Of a stretch of DNA of 24,204 bases, positions 1 to 8,723 are shown piece after piece. The notes under the pieces were generated by a model. The model was not told the DNA's origin and ran no database searches. It saw only the letters and a list, made by a program, of their open reading frames with translations. Origin of the DNA: JAJRRA01 sp048636595 (GTDB lineage: Bacteria > Pseudomonadota > Gammaproteobacteria > Xanthomonadales > SZUA-36); contig JAIVWI010000023.1 of assembly GCA_048636595.1 (NCBI GenBank), positions 1 to 24,204 of the forward strand. Reading direction: 5' to 3'. Position numbers and translations under genes: made by a program. Position 1 is the stretch's first letter. Every line of letters begins with the position of its first letter.

Positions 1-98
1 GCATGATCCGTGACGCCGAACTGGCGCCGGCCCACTTCCGTAAAAGCGAAAAACACTGGCTCAACCTGGCGGACCAGGAACTGAAAGCCCTTACCTAA
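1..98 (+). CDS. 3' end of an unrecognised protein (partial)
   Basis: An open frame enters from the left edge and ends at a TAA at 96-98. The visible C-terminus is about 31 residues, beginning MIRDAELAPAHF and ending DQELKALT. It is charged and has no motif I recognise. The ATG at 3-5 could be internal, so the true start is outside the window. The codon usage and GC-rich third positions match the neighbouring core genes, so I treat it as a real gene end. It is convergent with tldD, and the 201-base gap between them holds a large inverted repeat. The usual tldD neighbour in many relatives is a DarP/YjgA-type protein, but this tail does not look like that family's C-terminus. Confidence 0.5.
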   Translation, partial: MIRDAELAPAHFRKSEKHWLNLADQELKALT

Positions 99-119
99 TC
101 CGCCAGCCAACTCTGAATA

Positions 120-234
120 CCAGGGAGGGACCGGGTAGCTGTTTACAGGACAATCGGGCTGTCGGGAACAGCCGATTAGCGCCCATGGACGGCTTGAGCG
201 TGTCCTGTAAACAGCTACCCGGTCCCTCCCCTGG
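120..234. repeat. Long nested inverted repeat between convergent genes
   Basis: The left arm (120-152) and right arm (201-234) are reverse complements over 33-34 bases with one single-base difference, an extra G in the right arm. The 48-base interior holds a second hairpin: 152-162 pairs with 168-177 with one bulged G and a five-base loop. The element lies between the partial plus-strand gene and tldD and would sit in the 3' end of either transcript. There is no run of T after either arm, so it is not a standard rho-independent terminator. A MITE-like or REP-like mobile palindrome, or a bidirectional transcript-end structure, are the candidates. No target-site duplication is obvious. Confidence 0.8.
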
Positions 235-299
235 CACGACGCCAATCACGAATCAGGTTCGCTCTTGCACATCCCGGCAGGCTGCTAGCCGGCCTATAC

Positions 300-1742
300 C
301 TATGTCTCGGTGCCGCCGACCGTCAACCCGTCGATGCGCAGGGTGGGCTGACCCACACCCACGGGAACACTTTGGCCGTCCTTGCCACAAACACCGATAC
401 CCGCATCGAGCTTGAGATCGTTGCCCACCATTGAGACCCGGGTCATGGCATCGGGCCCGTTGCCAATCAGCGTTGCACCCTTGACCGGGCGGGTTATTTT
501 TCCGTTTTCCACCAGGTAGGCCTCACTGGCTGAAAACACAAACCGCCCCGAAGTAATATCGACCTGGCCACCAGCGAAATTCACTGCATACAAACCCCGG
601 TCCACCGAGGCTATGATCTCGTCGGCCTCAAACTCGCCAGGCAGCATGAAGGTGTTGGTCATACGTGGCATCGGTAAATGCGCGAACGATTCACGACGGC
701 CATTCCCGGTAGGCGCCATATTCATCAGGCGGGCATTCAGCTTGTCCTGCATATACGTTCTGAGCACACCATTTTCGATCAAAACAGTGTGCTCCGTTGG
801 CGTGCCTTCATCGTCGACGGTGAGGGAACCACGGCGCCGTTCGATGGTTCCGTCATCCACTACGGTGACGCAGTCGGCGGCAACTTTTTCACCCAGCCTC
901 CCGGTGAACGCCGAAGTGCCCTTTCGATTGAAATCACCTTCCAATCCATGACCAACTGCTTCATGGAGCAAAATACCCGGCCAGCCGGGAGCAAGAACAA
1001 CCGTCATGGTTCCAGCCGGGGCCGGACCGGCCTCGAGGTTGACCAGTGCCTGGCGCACGGCTTCATCCGCCATTCGCTGCCAGCTATTGTTTTCGATCAG
1101 TTCGCTGTAATGAAAACGCCCGCCACCTCCATCACTACCCTGCTCACGCTTGCCGCCCTGCTCCACAATCACGTTGACATTGAGACGAACCAGCGGCCGG
1201 ACATCGGCCGCGAAAGTGCCATCAGTGGCTACTACCAGGATGGTTTCGTAAGTGGCTGCGAGGCTGACAATAACCTGGCTGACGCGCGGGTCCCTGGAGC
1301 GGGCATAACTGTCAACCTGCCGCAACAGGTCGACTTTGTCCTCTGCGCCCAGCGCCAATATGGGATCCTCAGCGCTGTACAACGCCGGAGGTTGTTGCTT
1401 CCTCCAGGCCTGTACCTGCCCCTGCTGCCCCTGGCGGGCGATTGCACGCGCTGCACCAGATGCCTGCATCAGGGCGGGCATCAGAATCTCATCCGCATAG
1501 GCAAAACCGGTCTTTTCGCCACTGATCGCCCGGATGCCCACACCCTGTTCCACGGAATGTGAACCCGATCGGACCAGTCCATCCTCAAGCAACCACGATT
1601 CGTGGCTGGAAGACTGAAAGTAGAGGTCACCGGAATCGACGGCCGGCCCCATCAGGTCGGCCAGAACGCGTTCCAACTGCCCCTGGTCCAGCCCGCCGGG
1701 TGCCAGTAACTGCTGTTCCGCCAGTTTGAGCGCATCCGTCAT
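300..1742 (-). CDS. tldD: TldD family zinc metalloprotease
   Basis: The protein is 480 residues, the usual TldD length. It carries the family zinc motif HEAVGHGLEGD at residues 260-270 (H260, E261, H265), and near the C-terminus a cysteine at about residue 452 in GIGVCGKDG, the position of the third metal ligand in this family. TldD acts with its paralogue TldE/PmbA as a cytosolic heterodimeric peptidase. It is known from microcin B17 maturation, CcdA antitoxin degradation and leader-peptide trimming of modified peptides. No pmbA is visible here, so the partner must be elsewhere. The gene is last in the long minus-strand array, 51 bases after yhdP. Its ATG overlaps the stop of an 11-codon mini-ORF (TGATG) that follows an AGGAG. 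Confidence 0.96.
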   Translation of the reverse strand: MTDALKLAEQQLLAPGGLDQGQLERVLADLMGPAVDSGDLYFQSSSHESWLLEDGLVRSGSHSVEQGVGIRAISGEKTGFAYADEILMPALMQASGAARAIARQGQQGQVQAWRKQQPPALYSAEDPILALGAEDKVDLLRQVDSYARSRDPRVSQVIVSLAATYETILVVATDGTFAADVRPLVRLNVNVIVEQGGKREQGSDGGGGRFHYSELIENNSWQRMADEAVRQALVNLEAGPAPAGTMTVVLAPGWPGILLHEAVGHGLEGDFNRKGTSAFTGRLGEKVAADCVTVVDDGTIERRRGSLTVDDEGTPTEHTVLIENGVLRTYMQDKLNARLMNMAPTGNGRRESFAHLPMPRMTNTFMLPGEFEADEIIASVDRGLYAVNFAGGQVDITSGRFVFSASEAYLVENGKITRPVKGATLIGNGPDAMTRVSMVGNDLKLDAGIGVCGKDGQSVPVGVGQPTLRIDGLTVGGTET

Positions 1743-1777
1743 CAGCTTGTCTTTTCCCTGCCGTTCATATTTCTCAT
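1742..1777 (-). CDS. Possible 11-codon leader ORF overlapping the tldD start
   Basis: Between the yhdP stop and tldD lies an AGGAG (1789-1793 on the complement), then an ATG at 1775-1777 and a short frame reading MRNMNGREKTS. Its TGA shares one base with the tldD ATG. The SD-to-ATG gap is about 11 bases, longer than ideal. A second in-frame ATG lies at 1766-1768. This could couple tldD translation to upstream ribosomes, or it may be chance. No homology can be judged at this length. Confidence 0.2.
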   Translation of the reverse strand: MRNMNGREKTS

Positions 1778-1793
1778 TTTCTTAATTACTCCT

Positions 1794-4700
1794 TCAGCCA
1801 TCCGCGGGTTTATCGACCACCGGTTCAATTACCGGGTCATCCCAACTGCCGCTTATGGTGTATTGCACCTGTGTGGCTTCCCCCAGTTGATCCGCCAACA
1901 ATCCCTGCAGCGCCAGCCCTGCAGCTGCCCCGCCTGGACCGGCCGCGATGGCGCCGATAATGGGTAGTGTGTTTCCCAGGCCGGGTCTGATCGTCAGCAG
2001 TTGATCATACCGTTGTTCAACCAGGTCGGTACTTCCCGAAAGGCTGATCTTGGCTGCGGACGATTTCAAAAGCACGTCATCCGTAGTCGCCAGGCCATTC
2101 TCAAGGGCAAATGTTCCGCTGGCTTCGTCAAAAGTAAATCCGGAGTCGAACACATCCCTGAAATCCAGCGACAGCCGCTTGGGAAGTGACTGGATGCTCA
2201 ACAGGCCCAGCAAACGCCCTGACCCTACTTCGGCATCTGTAATATTGCCCTGTAATACGGTGAATTCAACCTTCCCATTGAGCCGGGACAGCGCAAATTT
2301 AGCCGGCGAGCCCGGCCACCAGGCATTAAAATGCACCACTGTCTGCCCCCCTGCCATTGAAGAACTGATGTCCATCGACTGCAGGAAACTGCCCAGCGAT
2401 TCCGAACTCATATGGATGTCAAATTCCGACCGGTGCCGGTGATCCTCCAGCGACCAGTCTCCGCTCGCATTAAGGGTCAACTGATCCGAAGCAGCCTCCA
2501 CTTTTTCAAAGTGAAACCCGGTCTGAGTGGGATAAGCTTCAACTCGCGTCTCGCCTAATTCAACGCCAAGATAGCGGAATGATTTCACATAGAGGTGCAA
2601 GGACGGCAGGTCAGCCGGGTCGGAATCCGTCTCCATACCTGATGAAATCGGGTCTCCCAACGCCAGTCGTTCGAACTCCGCTGAAAGACTCGGCGGACCA
2701 CTACTCCTGCTGGTGAAACTGACTTTTCCGTTAATCTCCTCACCGCTGAACCTGGCTTTCACATCGCTCCCGACCACGTTGAATTCCACCATGACATCGC
2801 TGAACTGGCGGTCAAGAAAAATCAATTGATCCGCCGTCAGGCGGCTGGTTTCCAAATCCAGGCCACCCAGGCCTTTGCCTTCAACTGCCCCCTCAATGAT
2901 CACATCAACCCAGCCGTCAAGGTCAATTTTTCCGGAATATCCTTCGATCCTGACGAATCCGTCCGCAGGCAGTTCCGGGCGCCCCTCACCGACTCGAATC
3001 ACCGCACTTTTTGGTGTTTCAGATTCACCGGACAGAGCGAATCGCAATGTTGCCCGGTTGACGATTTCAATGTCCAGCAACCTGGTCTCCCCGCTAAGCG
3101 GATATCGAAGCAGAAGTGGCCACTGGTCGTCTGCCGCTTTGTTCAGAGGCGCAGGCAGATTCAGACCGACACCCTCGAGGTCAGACCGCAACAGCAACAC
3201 AGTCTCCGATTCATCGCCACCCGATTCCTCACCACCCTGGGGGGGAGTGACCACAATTGAGGCCTCCCATTCACTGCTTCCCTCGATTTGCGCCAGTGCT
3301 GTATAGCCATCCAGCAGAAAACCCGGAATTACGTCACTAACGTTAAAATGTCCCCTTACGTCAGCCCTGAATTTCTCTTCTTCATCGGCATCGGCCTTTA
3401 TATCGATGCTGGCGGGGTGGCCCCTGAAAACTGCGTTCAATCCCTGGCCACTGAATCCCCGGTGGTCGTATTGCAGTTCACCGCTGATGTTCTCGAAGGT
3501 AATTTCACTGGAGGGATCCGAGAAACGATTGTCCTCGATAAGAACCCGGCCATTGACACTTATTTCCCCCTTGGAAAGGCCCAGGGGGAATATCAAATCG
3601 CCATGTGTGCTGGCCGGACCACTGAATTCGAACCGTGACAAATCGGTGTTGATGTACTGCTGGATCGGTGATTGTTTGATGAGGTCCAGTAATAATGGCA
3701 ATTCGCTGTCCGCGGAATAACTTACTTCCAGAACCGGCATTTGCATATCGGGTATGATTGCCCGGGCTGAATGCACGGGAACACCCCCAATATCCCCGAC
3801 ACGACCTTGAACATCCATCGATGTATTCAAGAAATGGACCACTGCATCAACGCGCCTGGCTTCAGGCCAGCCATCCACGTAATCCAGCAACGCGTTGCGA
3901 ACTTCCGCCACGGCTTCAAATCGGCCTTCACCATGCCGGAACGGCCAGTCGTCCAGATCACCATGTATCTGGACCTGGCCACTAACGATCTCACCCTCCA
4001 CCAGGCCCCTGCGCAACCAACCTATGATGGCTTCGCTCATAAGCGCTTTAGGCCAGTAAGCACCCAAACCCCCTATTGTTCCACGGCTCAAAGCAACGCT
4101 GGCATCAATTGCAGGTTTGTCTTCGTTAGAACCAATTACCCCGCGGCCTGTAATCGCAAAATCTTCATTTTCCAGGCTGCAGTCATCGAGCCCCGCCTGC
4201 CATTGCCTGCCCCAATGAAAATCCAACTGACAGGCTGGCATAGTGAATTGCAAACGTTCACGAAACATCCGCGGCCAGTCCAGCAACACCTCCGAACCTG
4301 TTAAAGCAATACTGCCTGAACCGTGTTGCAACGCAACGACAGCGTCCAGTCCCTGCACCCCCGGCCAGCGGTCCGATTCTGAGACGCCGAACCCGCTGAG
4401 GGAACCACGCGCAAAATCAGGCTGCCATGATTTATTGAGAATCAGTTCCAGATCGTCTACCTGGCCAGAAATGGCCGGGGGTAAAAAGGAGGGCCATTCT
4501 GATTTATAAATAGACATGATATCCCTGGTGACGTCCAGGGAAAATCCGAGCGGCAACCAGTCTGCGCTAATCCAGAGACCCACGTCTTGCGGGATATTCC
4601 GGGCCAGGGAAATATTGGGCGCCATCCACGACTTTTTATCATCTTCATACAGAAAATCTGCGATATCGAGCCTCCACCGTCCTTTTTCCTGGAAGTGCCA

Positions 4701-5630
4701 GTTGAAACGCATATTGACGCGGTCAATTGCCAGGTCCTGGTAGTTGCTGACCAGCCTGGCATCCTTAAGATCACTGACGCCCTGGATCCGGAACCCCTCA
4801 CTCTCTGACCAATCCCCCCACAACTCGGCATTGAACCAACCGGTCAAAGGCAGGAACGGGTTAGCCGGAAGCTTGCCCTGCAAGGCAGCCAGCATCAGTT
4901 CCCGGGCTGATGCCTGCCAGGCAGCCTGCGCCATCTTCTGATCTTCATCCAGCACGAACAGGACAGTGGCTTCCACTTCCCCGTACACCAGTTCACTGCG
5001 GGCATCGTAAAGACTGGCCTGGATTTCGGCAGAGAATTCGTCCCCATCCATGTGAAGCCGCCCGTTAATGGAAGAAAACCTGAATTGAATATCGAATTTT
5101 TCATCCAGGTATTCGAGACTGGAGTCCTGCAGGAACACTTCGCCCACTTTCGCCAATTCCTTCAGCCCGGAACTGCTTTCACCCTTACCCCTGCCGGTGA
5201 CACCGAAACCGGAAAGCTCCAGGCGGCCGTCAGCCTTGTGCAATAACTGTAAATCTGCACCGATGACCCGGAAATTGTACAGCGGGCGGCCAGGAATCAG
5301 TAGATTAAGAGGCTTGATTTCCAGCGCAGCGGATTTGATCGCAATGACTCCCAATTCGCCGGGATCGCCTCCCGCCTTCGGCAGCAGTCTCATTCCCTGC
5401 AAAGTCAATCTCGGACCAAAAGCACTCCATTCACCGTCGAAACTTTCCACCACGACCGGGCGCCCGAATTCCTCGGAAAGCCAGGATTCCAGGCGATGCT
5501 GGTAATGGTCGCTATATGGCATCAACAACTGACCGACACCCACCAGTACCGCAGCGAGGATGATTAAAATGGACATGGCAGTCCAGATCAGGGTCCTGAC
5601 CCGGCGCAAAATGATCTTCAGGCTCACCAT
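1794..5630 (-). CDS. yhdP: YhdP family AsmA-like envelope lipid-transport protein
   Basis: The protein is 1278 residues with one N-terminal membrane anchor at about residues 12-37 (LIWTAMSILIILAAVLVGVG). A very long periplasmic region of beta-rich AsmA-like repeats follows. Its C-terminal part has the typical YhdP segment, with VEFTVLQGNITDAEVGSGRL and then LLGLLSIQSLPKRLSLDF. YhdP is one of the large AsmA-like proteins (with TamB and YdbH) proposed to bridge inner and outer membranes and carry phospholipids. The length matches the family (about 1260-1280). It sits 21 bases downstream of rng, the usual gammaproteobacterial rng-yhdP-tldD order. No strong Shine-Dalgarno precedes the chosen ATG, so translation may depend on readthrough from rng. 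Confidence 0.95.
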   Translation of the reverse strand: MVSLKIILRRVRTLIWTAMSILIILAAVLVGVGQLLMPYSDHYQHRLESWLSEEFGRPVVVESFDGEWSAFGPRLTLQGMRLLPKAGGDPGELGVIAIKSAALEIKPLNLLIPGRPLYNFRVIGADLQLLHKADGRLELSGFGVTGRGKGESSSGLKELAKVGEVFLQDSSLEYLDEKFDIQFRFSSINGRLHMDGDEFSAEIQASLYDARSELVYGEVEATVLFVLDEDQKMAQAAWQASARELMLAALQGKLPANPFLPLTGWFNAELWGDWSESEGFRIQGVSDLKDARLVSNYQDLAIDRVNMRFNWHFQEKGRWRLDIADFLYEDDKKSWMAPNISLARNIPQDVGLWISADWLPLGFSLDVTRDIMSIYKSEWPSFLPPAISGQVDDLELILNKSWQPDFARGSLSGFGVSESDRWPGVQGLDAVVALQHGSGSIALTGSEVLLDWPRMFRERLQFTMPACQLDFHWGRQWQAGLDDCSLENEDFAITGRGVIGSNEDKPAIDASVALSRGTIGGLGAYWPKALMSEAIIGWLRRGLVEGEIVSGQVQIHGDLDDWPFRHGEGRFEAVAEVRNALLDYVDGWPEARRVDAVVHFLNTSMDVQGRVGDIGGVPVHSARAIIPDMQMPVLEVSYSADSELPLLLDLIKQSPIQQYINTDLSRFEFSGPASTHGDLIFPLGLSKGEISVNGRVLIEDNRFSDPSSEITFENISGELQYDHRGFSGQGLNAVFRGHPASIDIKADADEEEKFRADVRGHFNVSDVIPGFLLDGYTALAQIEGSSEWEASIVVTPPQGGEESGGDESETVLLLRSDLEGVGLNLPAPLNKAADDQWPLLLRYPLSGETRLLDIEIVNRATLRFALSGESETPKSAVIRVGEGRPELPADGFVRIEGYSGKIDLDGWVDVIIEGAVEGKGLGGLDLETSRLTADQLIFLDRQFSDVMVEFNVVGSDVKARFSGEEINGKVSFTSRSSGPPSLSAEFERLALGDPISSGMETDSDPADLPSLHLYVKSFRYLGVELGETRVEAYPTQTGFHFEKVEAASDQLTLNASGDWSLEDHRHRSEFDIHMSSESLGSFLQSMDISSSMAGGQTVVHFNAWWPGSPAKFALSRLNGKVEFTVLQGNITDAEVGSGRLLGLLSIQSLPKRLSLDFRDVFDSGFTFDEASGTFALENGLATTDDVLLKSSAAKISLSGSTDLVEQRYDQLLTIRPGLGNTLPIIGAIAAGPGGAAAGLALQGLLADQLGEATQVQYTISGSWDDPVIEPVVDKPADG

Positions 5631-5651
5631 TATCCGGTTGACGAAATCAGC

Positions 5652-7121
5652 TCACAGCAAGACGACATCGAATTGCTCCTGCGCGTACTGATCTTCCCTT
5701 TGAAAACGGATGGTCTTCCCGGTCAGTTCCTCAAGTTCCGCTACGGTGGCGGATTGTTCATCGAGGATTCTCTCAACTACCTGTGAAGAGGCCAACACCA
5801 TCAGTCTGCTGGCCTCAAACTGTCTGCTGGAGCGCATGATTTCCCGGAAAATCTCCAGGCACACCGTCTCGGTGCTCTTGACGCATCCACGGCCTTCACA
5901 ACAAGGACAGGGAATGCACAAACGCCGCTCGAGACTTTCGGTGGTTCTCTTCCTGGTCATTTCAACCAGGCCCAGCGCAGAAATAGGGGTCAGCGTTGTT
6001 TTGGCATGATCCCGTTCCAGCGCCCTCTCAAACGAACGCATGACTTGCTGCCGGTGTTCTTCAACCTCCATATCAATAAAATCGACAATGATGATGCCGC
6101 CCAGGTTCCTCAAGCGCAGTTGCCGCGCGATGGAGTGGCTTGCTTCCAGGTTGGTCTTGTAGATTGTTTCTTCAAGATTCCTGTGGCCGACATAAGCACC
6201 GGTATTGACATCTATCGTGGTCATTGCCTCGGTCTGATCAAATACCAGGTAGCCGCCGGATTTCAGGTGCGTGACAGCTTTAAGCGCCTTTTCGATTTCA
6301 TCTTCTACGCCAAACAGGTCAAAAATGGGCCGGTCAGCGGAATATTCCTCGATACGGTCCTGCCAGTCCGGCACGAAACGCTGCGCAAAATCCCGGGCTT
6401 TTTGCAGCACCCGGGGGGAGTCGATCCTGACCCGGTCAACATCCTCATGCATCATGTCGCGCAAGGCACGCAGCGGCAATGAAAGATCTTCGTAAATGCA
6501 GCTCACAGCCTCGGCGCCAACGGCACGCTCTTTGATAGCCCGCCAGACTTTACCCAGGTAAACCATATCAGCAGAGAAGGCGAAATCGTTCACACCCTCA
6601 GCGTTGGTGCGCACGATGTAGCCATGTCCCACCGCATCATCGCGCAGAGTATGTACGAGTTCTTTCAAGCGTATTCTTTCCTGTTCTTCCTCTATTCGTA
6701 CGGAAACTCCTATCGTTTCACAATCGGGCAGAAGCACCAGAAAACGGGAAGGAATACTGATATTGGTCGTCAGGCGGGCTCCCTTGCTGCCAAGCGGATC
6801 CTTGATGACCTGGACCATGATCCTCTCCCCAGGCCTGAGCAATCTTGCAATCGAGGGCTCTGGTGGCGCTTCTCCTTCCTGGGCGGAAAAATCCTGTCGC
6901 TCCAGGTCCCGGGCATGAAGAAATGCAGTTCGCTCCAGGCCGATTTCCACGAATGCAGCCTGCAGGCCCGGCAGAACCCGCGAAACCTCACCCATGTAGA
7001 TATTACCGATGTAGCCGGTATGACCGGTGCGCTCCAGCCAGACCTCCTGCAGCATACCGTTTTCTACCAGCGCTACCCGCGATTCAGAGGGTGTTGAATT
7101 AATAAGAATTTCTTCGCTCAC
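5652..7121 (-). CDS. rng: Ribonuclease G
   Basis: The protein is 489 residues, the RNase G length and lacking the long C-terminal scaffold of RNase E. The N-terminal S1 domain spans roughly residues 37-125 (GYIGNIYMGEVSRVLPGLQ). The catalytic metal site is visible as TTIDVNTGAY (D304) and IIIVDFIDMEV (D347/D350). The zinc-link cysteines are C405 and C408 in IPCPCCEGRG. RNase G is a 5'-end-sensitive endoribonuclease that trims the 16S rRNA 5' end and degrades some mRNAs. The gene lies 87 bases downstream of maf, in the common maf-rng-yhdP order. Confidence 0.97.
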   Translation of the reverse strand: MSEEILINSTPSESRVALVENGMLQEVWLERTGHTGYIGNIYMGEVSRVLPGLQAAFVEIGLERTAFLHARDLERQDFSAQEGEAPPEPSIARLLRPGERIMVQVIKDPLGSKGARLTTNISIPSRFLVLLPDCETIGVSVRIEEEQERIRLKELVHTLRDDAVGHGYIVRTNAEGVNDFAFSADMVYLGKVWRAIKERAVGAEAVSCIYEDLSLPLRALRDMMHEDVDRVRIDSPRVLQKARDFAQRFVPDWQDRIEEYSADRPIFDLFGVEDEIEKALKAVTHLKSGGYLVFDQTEAMTTIDVNTGAYVGHRNLEETIYKTNLEASHSIARQLRLRNLGGIIIVDFIDMEVEEHRQQVMRSFERALERDHAKTTLTPISALGLVEMTRKRTTESLERRLCIPCPCCEGRGCVKSTETVCLEIFREIMRSSRQFEASRLMVLASSQVVERILDEQSATVAELEELTGKTIRFQREDQYAQEQFDVVLL

Positions 7122-7208
7122 GCACTAACCCGCAAATTGCACCAAATCACCCAAACCAGAATATCACCTGAAGTCGCCAGTAAGGTTTATTTAGTGTTAA
7201 TAGTTTCT

Positions 7209-7799
7209 TTATTTTAGAATGCCTGCTTCTTGCAGAATTTCCGCAGTTTCGTGGAGCGGCAGGCCCATGACTCCCGAATAGCTCCCCTCCATGTGTGAAA
7301 TTTTCTGTGCCGCAATGCCCTGCACGCCATAAGCACCCGCTTTATCCATCGGATCACCGCTGTCGCAATAGGCCTCGATCCAGGCCCGGTCGAGATTTGA
7401 GAATGTAACCCTGGTGATATTCAGGCGCTCAGAAAGCCCGCCCCCCGGCAAAACCAGCGCCACCGCCGACCACACTTCATGCGTTCTGCCGGACAAGCCC
7501 TCGAGCATGTGAATCGCATCCTCCCGGTCCACTGGTTTACCGAGGATGCGCCCGTTCACAATCACGGCGGTATCGGCGCCCAAAACTGCCGCCGTTACTC
7601 CGTCGCGCCGGTGTACTTCGAGCGCCTTTTCCCGGGCCATGCGACAAACATATTCCCGGGCGTCCTCTCCTTCCCGGACGGATTCATCGATGTCCGCAAT
7701 AATCACCTCGTGTGCCATACCAACCTGTTTTAACAATTCCCACCGCCGCGGGGATGAGGAAGCCAGGATGAGTGGGGGGGTCGCATCAGGGTAAGTCAT
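7209..7799 (-). CDS. maf: Maf-type nucleoside triphosphate pyrophosphatase
   Basis: The protein is 196 residues. It starts with the Maf signature LILASSSPRRWELL (residues 10-23), followed by ADTAVIVNGRILGKPVD, with catalytic Asp at about residue 76 and the conserved Lys in LGKP. LSGRTHEVWSAVAL follows. Maf/YhdE enzymes hydrolyse dTTP, UTP and some modified NTPs to monophosphates as a house-cleaning activity. Position next to rng supports the YhdE rather than the YceF (m7GTP) branch, but sequence alone does not settle substrate. It starts three bases after the rlmH stop, so translational coupling with rlmH is likely. Confidence 0.95.
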   Translation of the reverse strand: MTYPDATPPLILASSSPRRWELLKQVGMAHEVIIADIDESVREGEDAREYVCRMAREKALEVHRRDGVTAAVLGADTAVIVNGRILGKPVDREDAIHMLEGLSGRTHEVWSAVALVLPGGGLSERLNITRVTFSNLDRAWIEAYCDSGDPMDKAGAYGVQGIAAQKISHMEGSYSGVMGLPLHETAEILQEAGILK

Positions 7800-7802
7800 G
7801 GC

Positions 7803-8273
7803 TTAAGCCCGGTGGTAAGGGTGATTCTGAGTAATCGTCCAGGCCCGGTACAATTGCTCGGCGAGCAAGGCCCGCACCATTGGGTGCGGTAGCGTCAGCT
7901 TGCCGAGAGACCATACCTTATGTGCCTGTTGCCTGCACTGCTGTGAAAGTCCGTCGGGACCCCCGACCAGGAAACAGACGCCGTGCTCTTCACGCATCCA
8001 GCGCTCCATCTCTTCGGCAAGCTCTGCAGTAGACCACTGCTTGCCACGTTCATCCAGGGCAATAATGCGGAAACCGGATGGCACACTACCAAGCAGTGCT
8101 TCACCTTCCCTGGTCCGTAGTGAGTCAATATCCGCATTACGGGATCTCTTCGCCAGTGGAATCTCGCGCAGTTCCAGGGAAAAACCCCTGGGGAAACGGC
8201 GGGCGTATTCCGACCAGGCCGTCTGGACCCAGGCCGGCATGCGCTGTCCGACAGCCGATACGATTAGTTTCAT
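7803..8273 (-). CDS. rlmH: 23S rRNA pseudouridine-1915 N3-methyltransferase RlmH
   Basis: The protein is 156 residues starting MKLIVSAVGQRMP, the normal RlmH start and length. It is a SPOUT-class methyltransferase with FLVGGPDGLS at residues 101-110, which forms the SAM-binding knot loop, and the characteristic end ITQNHPYHRA. It methylates Psi1915 in helix 69 of 23S rRNA on assembled ribosomes. The same frame stays open to an ATG at 8366, but that would overlap rsfS by 59 bases and add a low-complexity tail absent from the family, so I use 8273. The gap to rsfS is then 34 bases. No strong Shine-Dalgarno is visible. Confidence 0.95.
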   Translation of the reverse strand: MKLIVSAVGQRMPAWVQTAWSEYARRFPRGFSLELREIPLAKRSRNADIDSLRTREGEALLGSVPSGFRIIALDERGKQWSTAELAEEMERWMREEHGVCFLVGGPDGLSQQCRQQAHKVWSLGKLTLPHPMVRALLAEQLYRAWTITQNHPYHRA

Positions 8274-8307
8274 TTGAAAAAGCTTTGTTTGCTTGTCAGC
8301 CTGGGCG

Positions 8308-8691
8308 TCAGCTGGTTTGACCGGCGCTGCTGCGCCGGTCGCTACTGGCTTCCCAAAGTTTTTCAAGGTTATAAAAAGCCCGGGTCTGGGGTAGCATCAA
8401 GTGGACGATCACATCATTCAGGTCAACCAGCACCCATTCCGCATTTCTTTGCCCTTCCACACCCAGCGGCTGACAACCGGCCGCCTTGGCTTTCACAATA
8501 AGATTGTCCGCCATGGATTTTACATGCCGGCCGGAACTTCCGGACGCAATGACAAACAATTCCGTCAGTGGATTGCGGCCGGAGACATCAATGACTTGGA
8601 TATCGACAGCTTTGAAATCTTCAAGAGCGGTGATTACCAGCTCCCGTAGTTGGGCGAACGACAATGCGTCCGCAGTGTTTTGATTGGTCAA
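8308..8691 (-). CDS. rsfS: Ribosomal silencing factor RsfS (DUF143)
   Basis: The protein is 127 residues with the full DUF143 fold. ALEDFKAVDIQVIDVSGRN leads into LTELFVIASGSSGRHVKSMA, followed by GVEGQRNAEWVLVDLNDVIV and HLMLPQTRAFYNLEKLWE. RsfS binds uL14 on the 50S subunit and blocks joining to the 30S, lowering translation under starvation. It is next to rlmH and nadD, the conserved nadD-rsfS-rlmH trio. The short C-terminus after KLWEAS is variable in the family. Confidence 0.96.
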   Translation of the reverse strand: MTNQNTADALSFAQLRELVITALEDFKAVDIQVIDVSGRNPLTELFVIASGSSGRHVKSMADNLIVKAKAAGCQPLGVEGQRNAEWVLVDLNDVIVHLMLPQTRAFYNLEKLWEASSDRRSSAGQTS

Positions 8692-8723
8692 TAGAACCTC
8701 ACCCTGAATTCGACTGGTGAATT

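Noticed and set aside
678..1562. A 294-codon plus-strand open frame antisense to tldD.
   Set aside because: It is a shadow of the GC-rich tldD codons, with no recognisable domain.
8274..8366. N-terminal extension of RlmH by 31 residues to an upstream ATG.
   Set aside because: It overlaps rsfS, reads as Ala/Lys-rich sequence foreign to RlmH, and the family starts at MKLIVSAVGQ.
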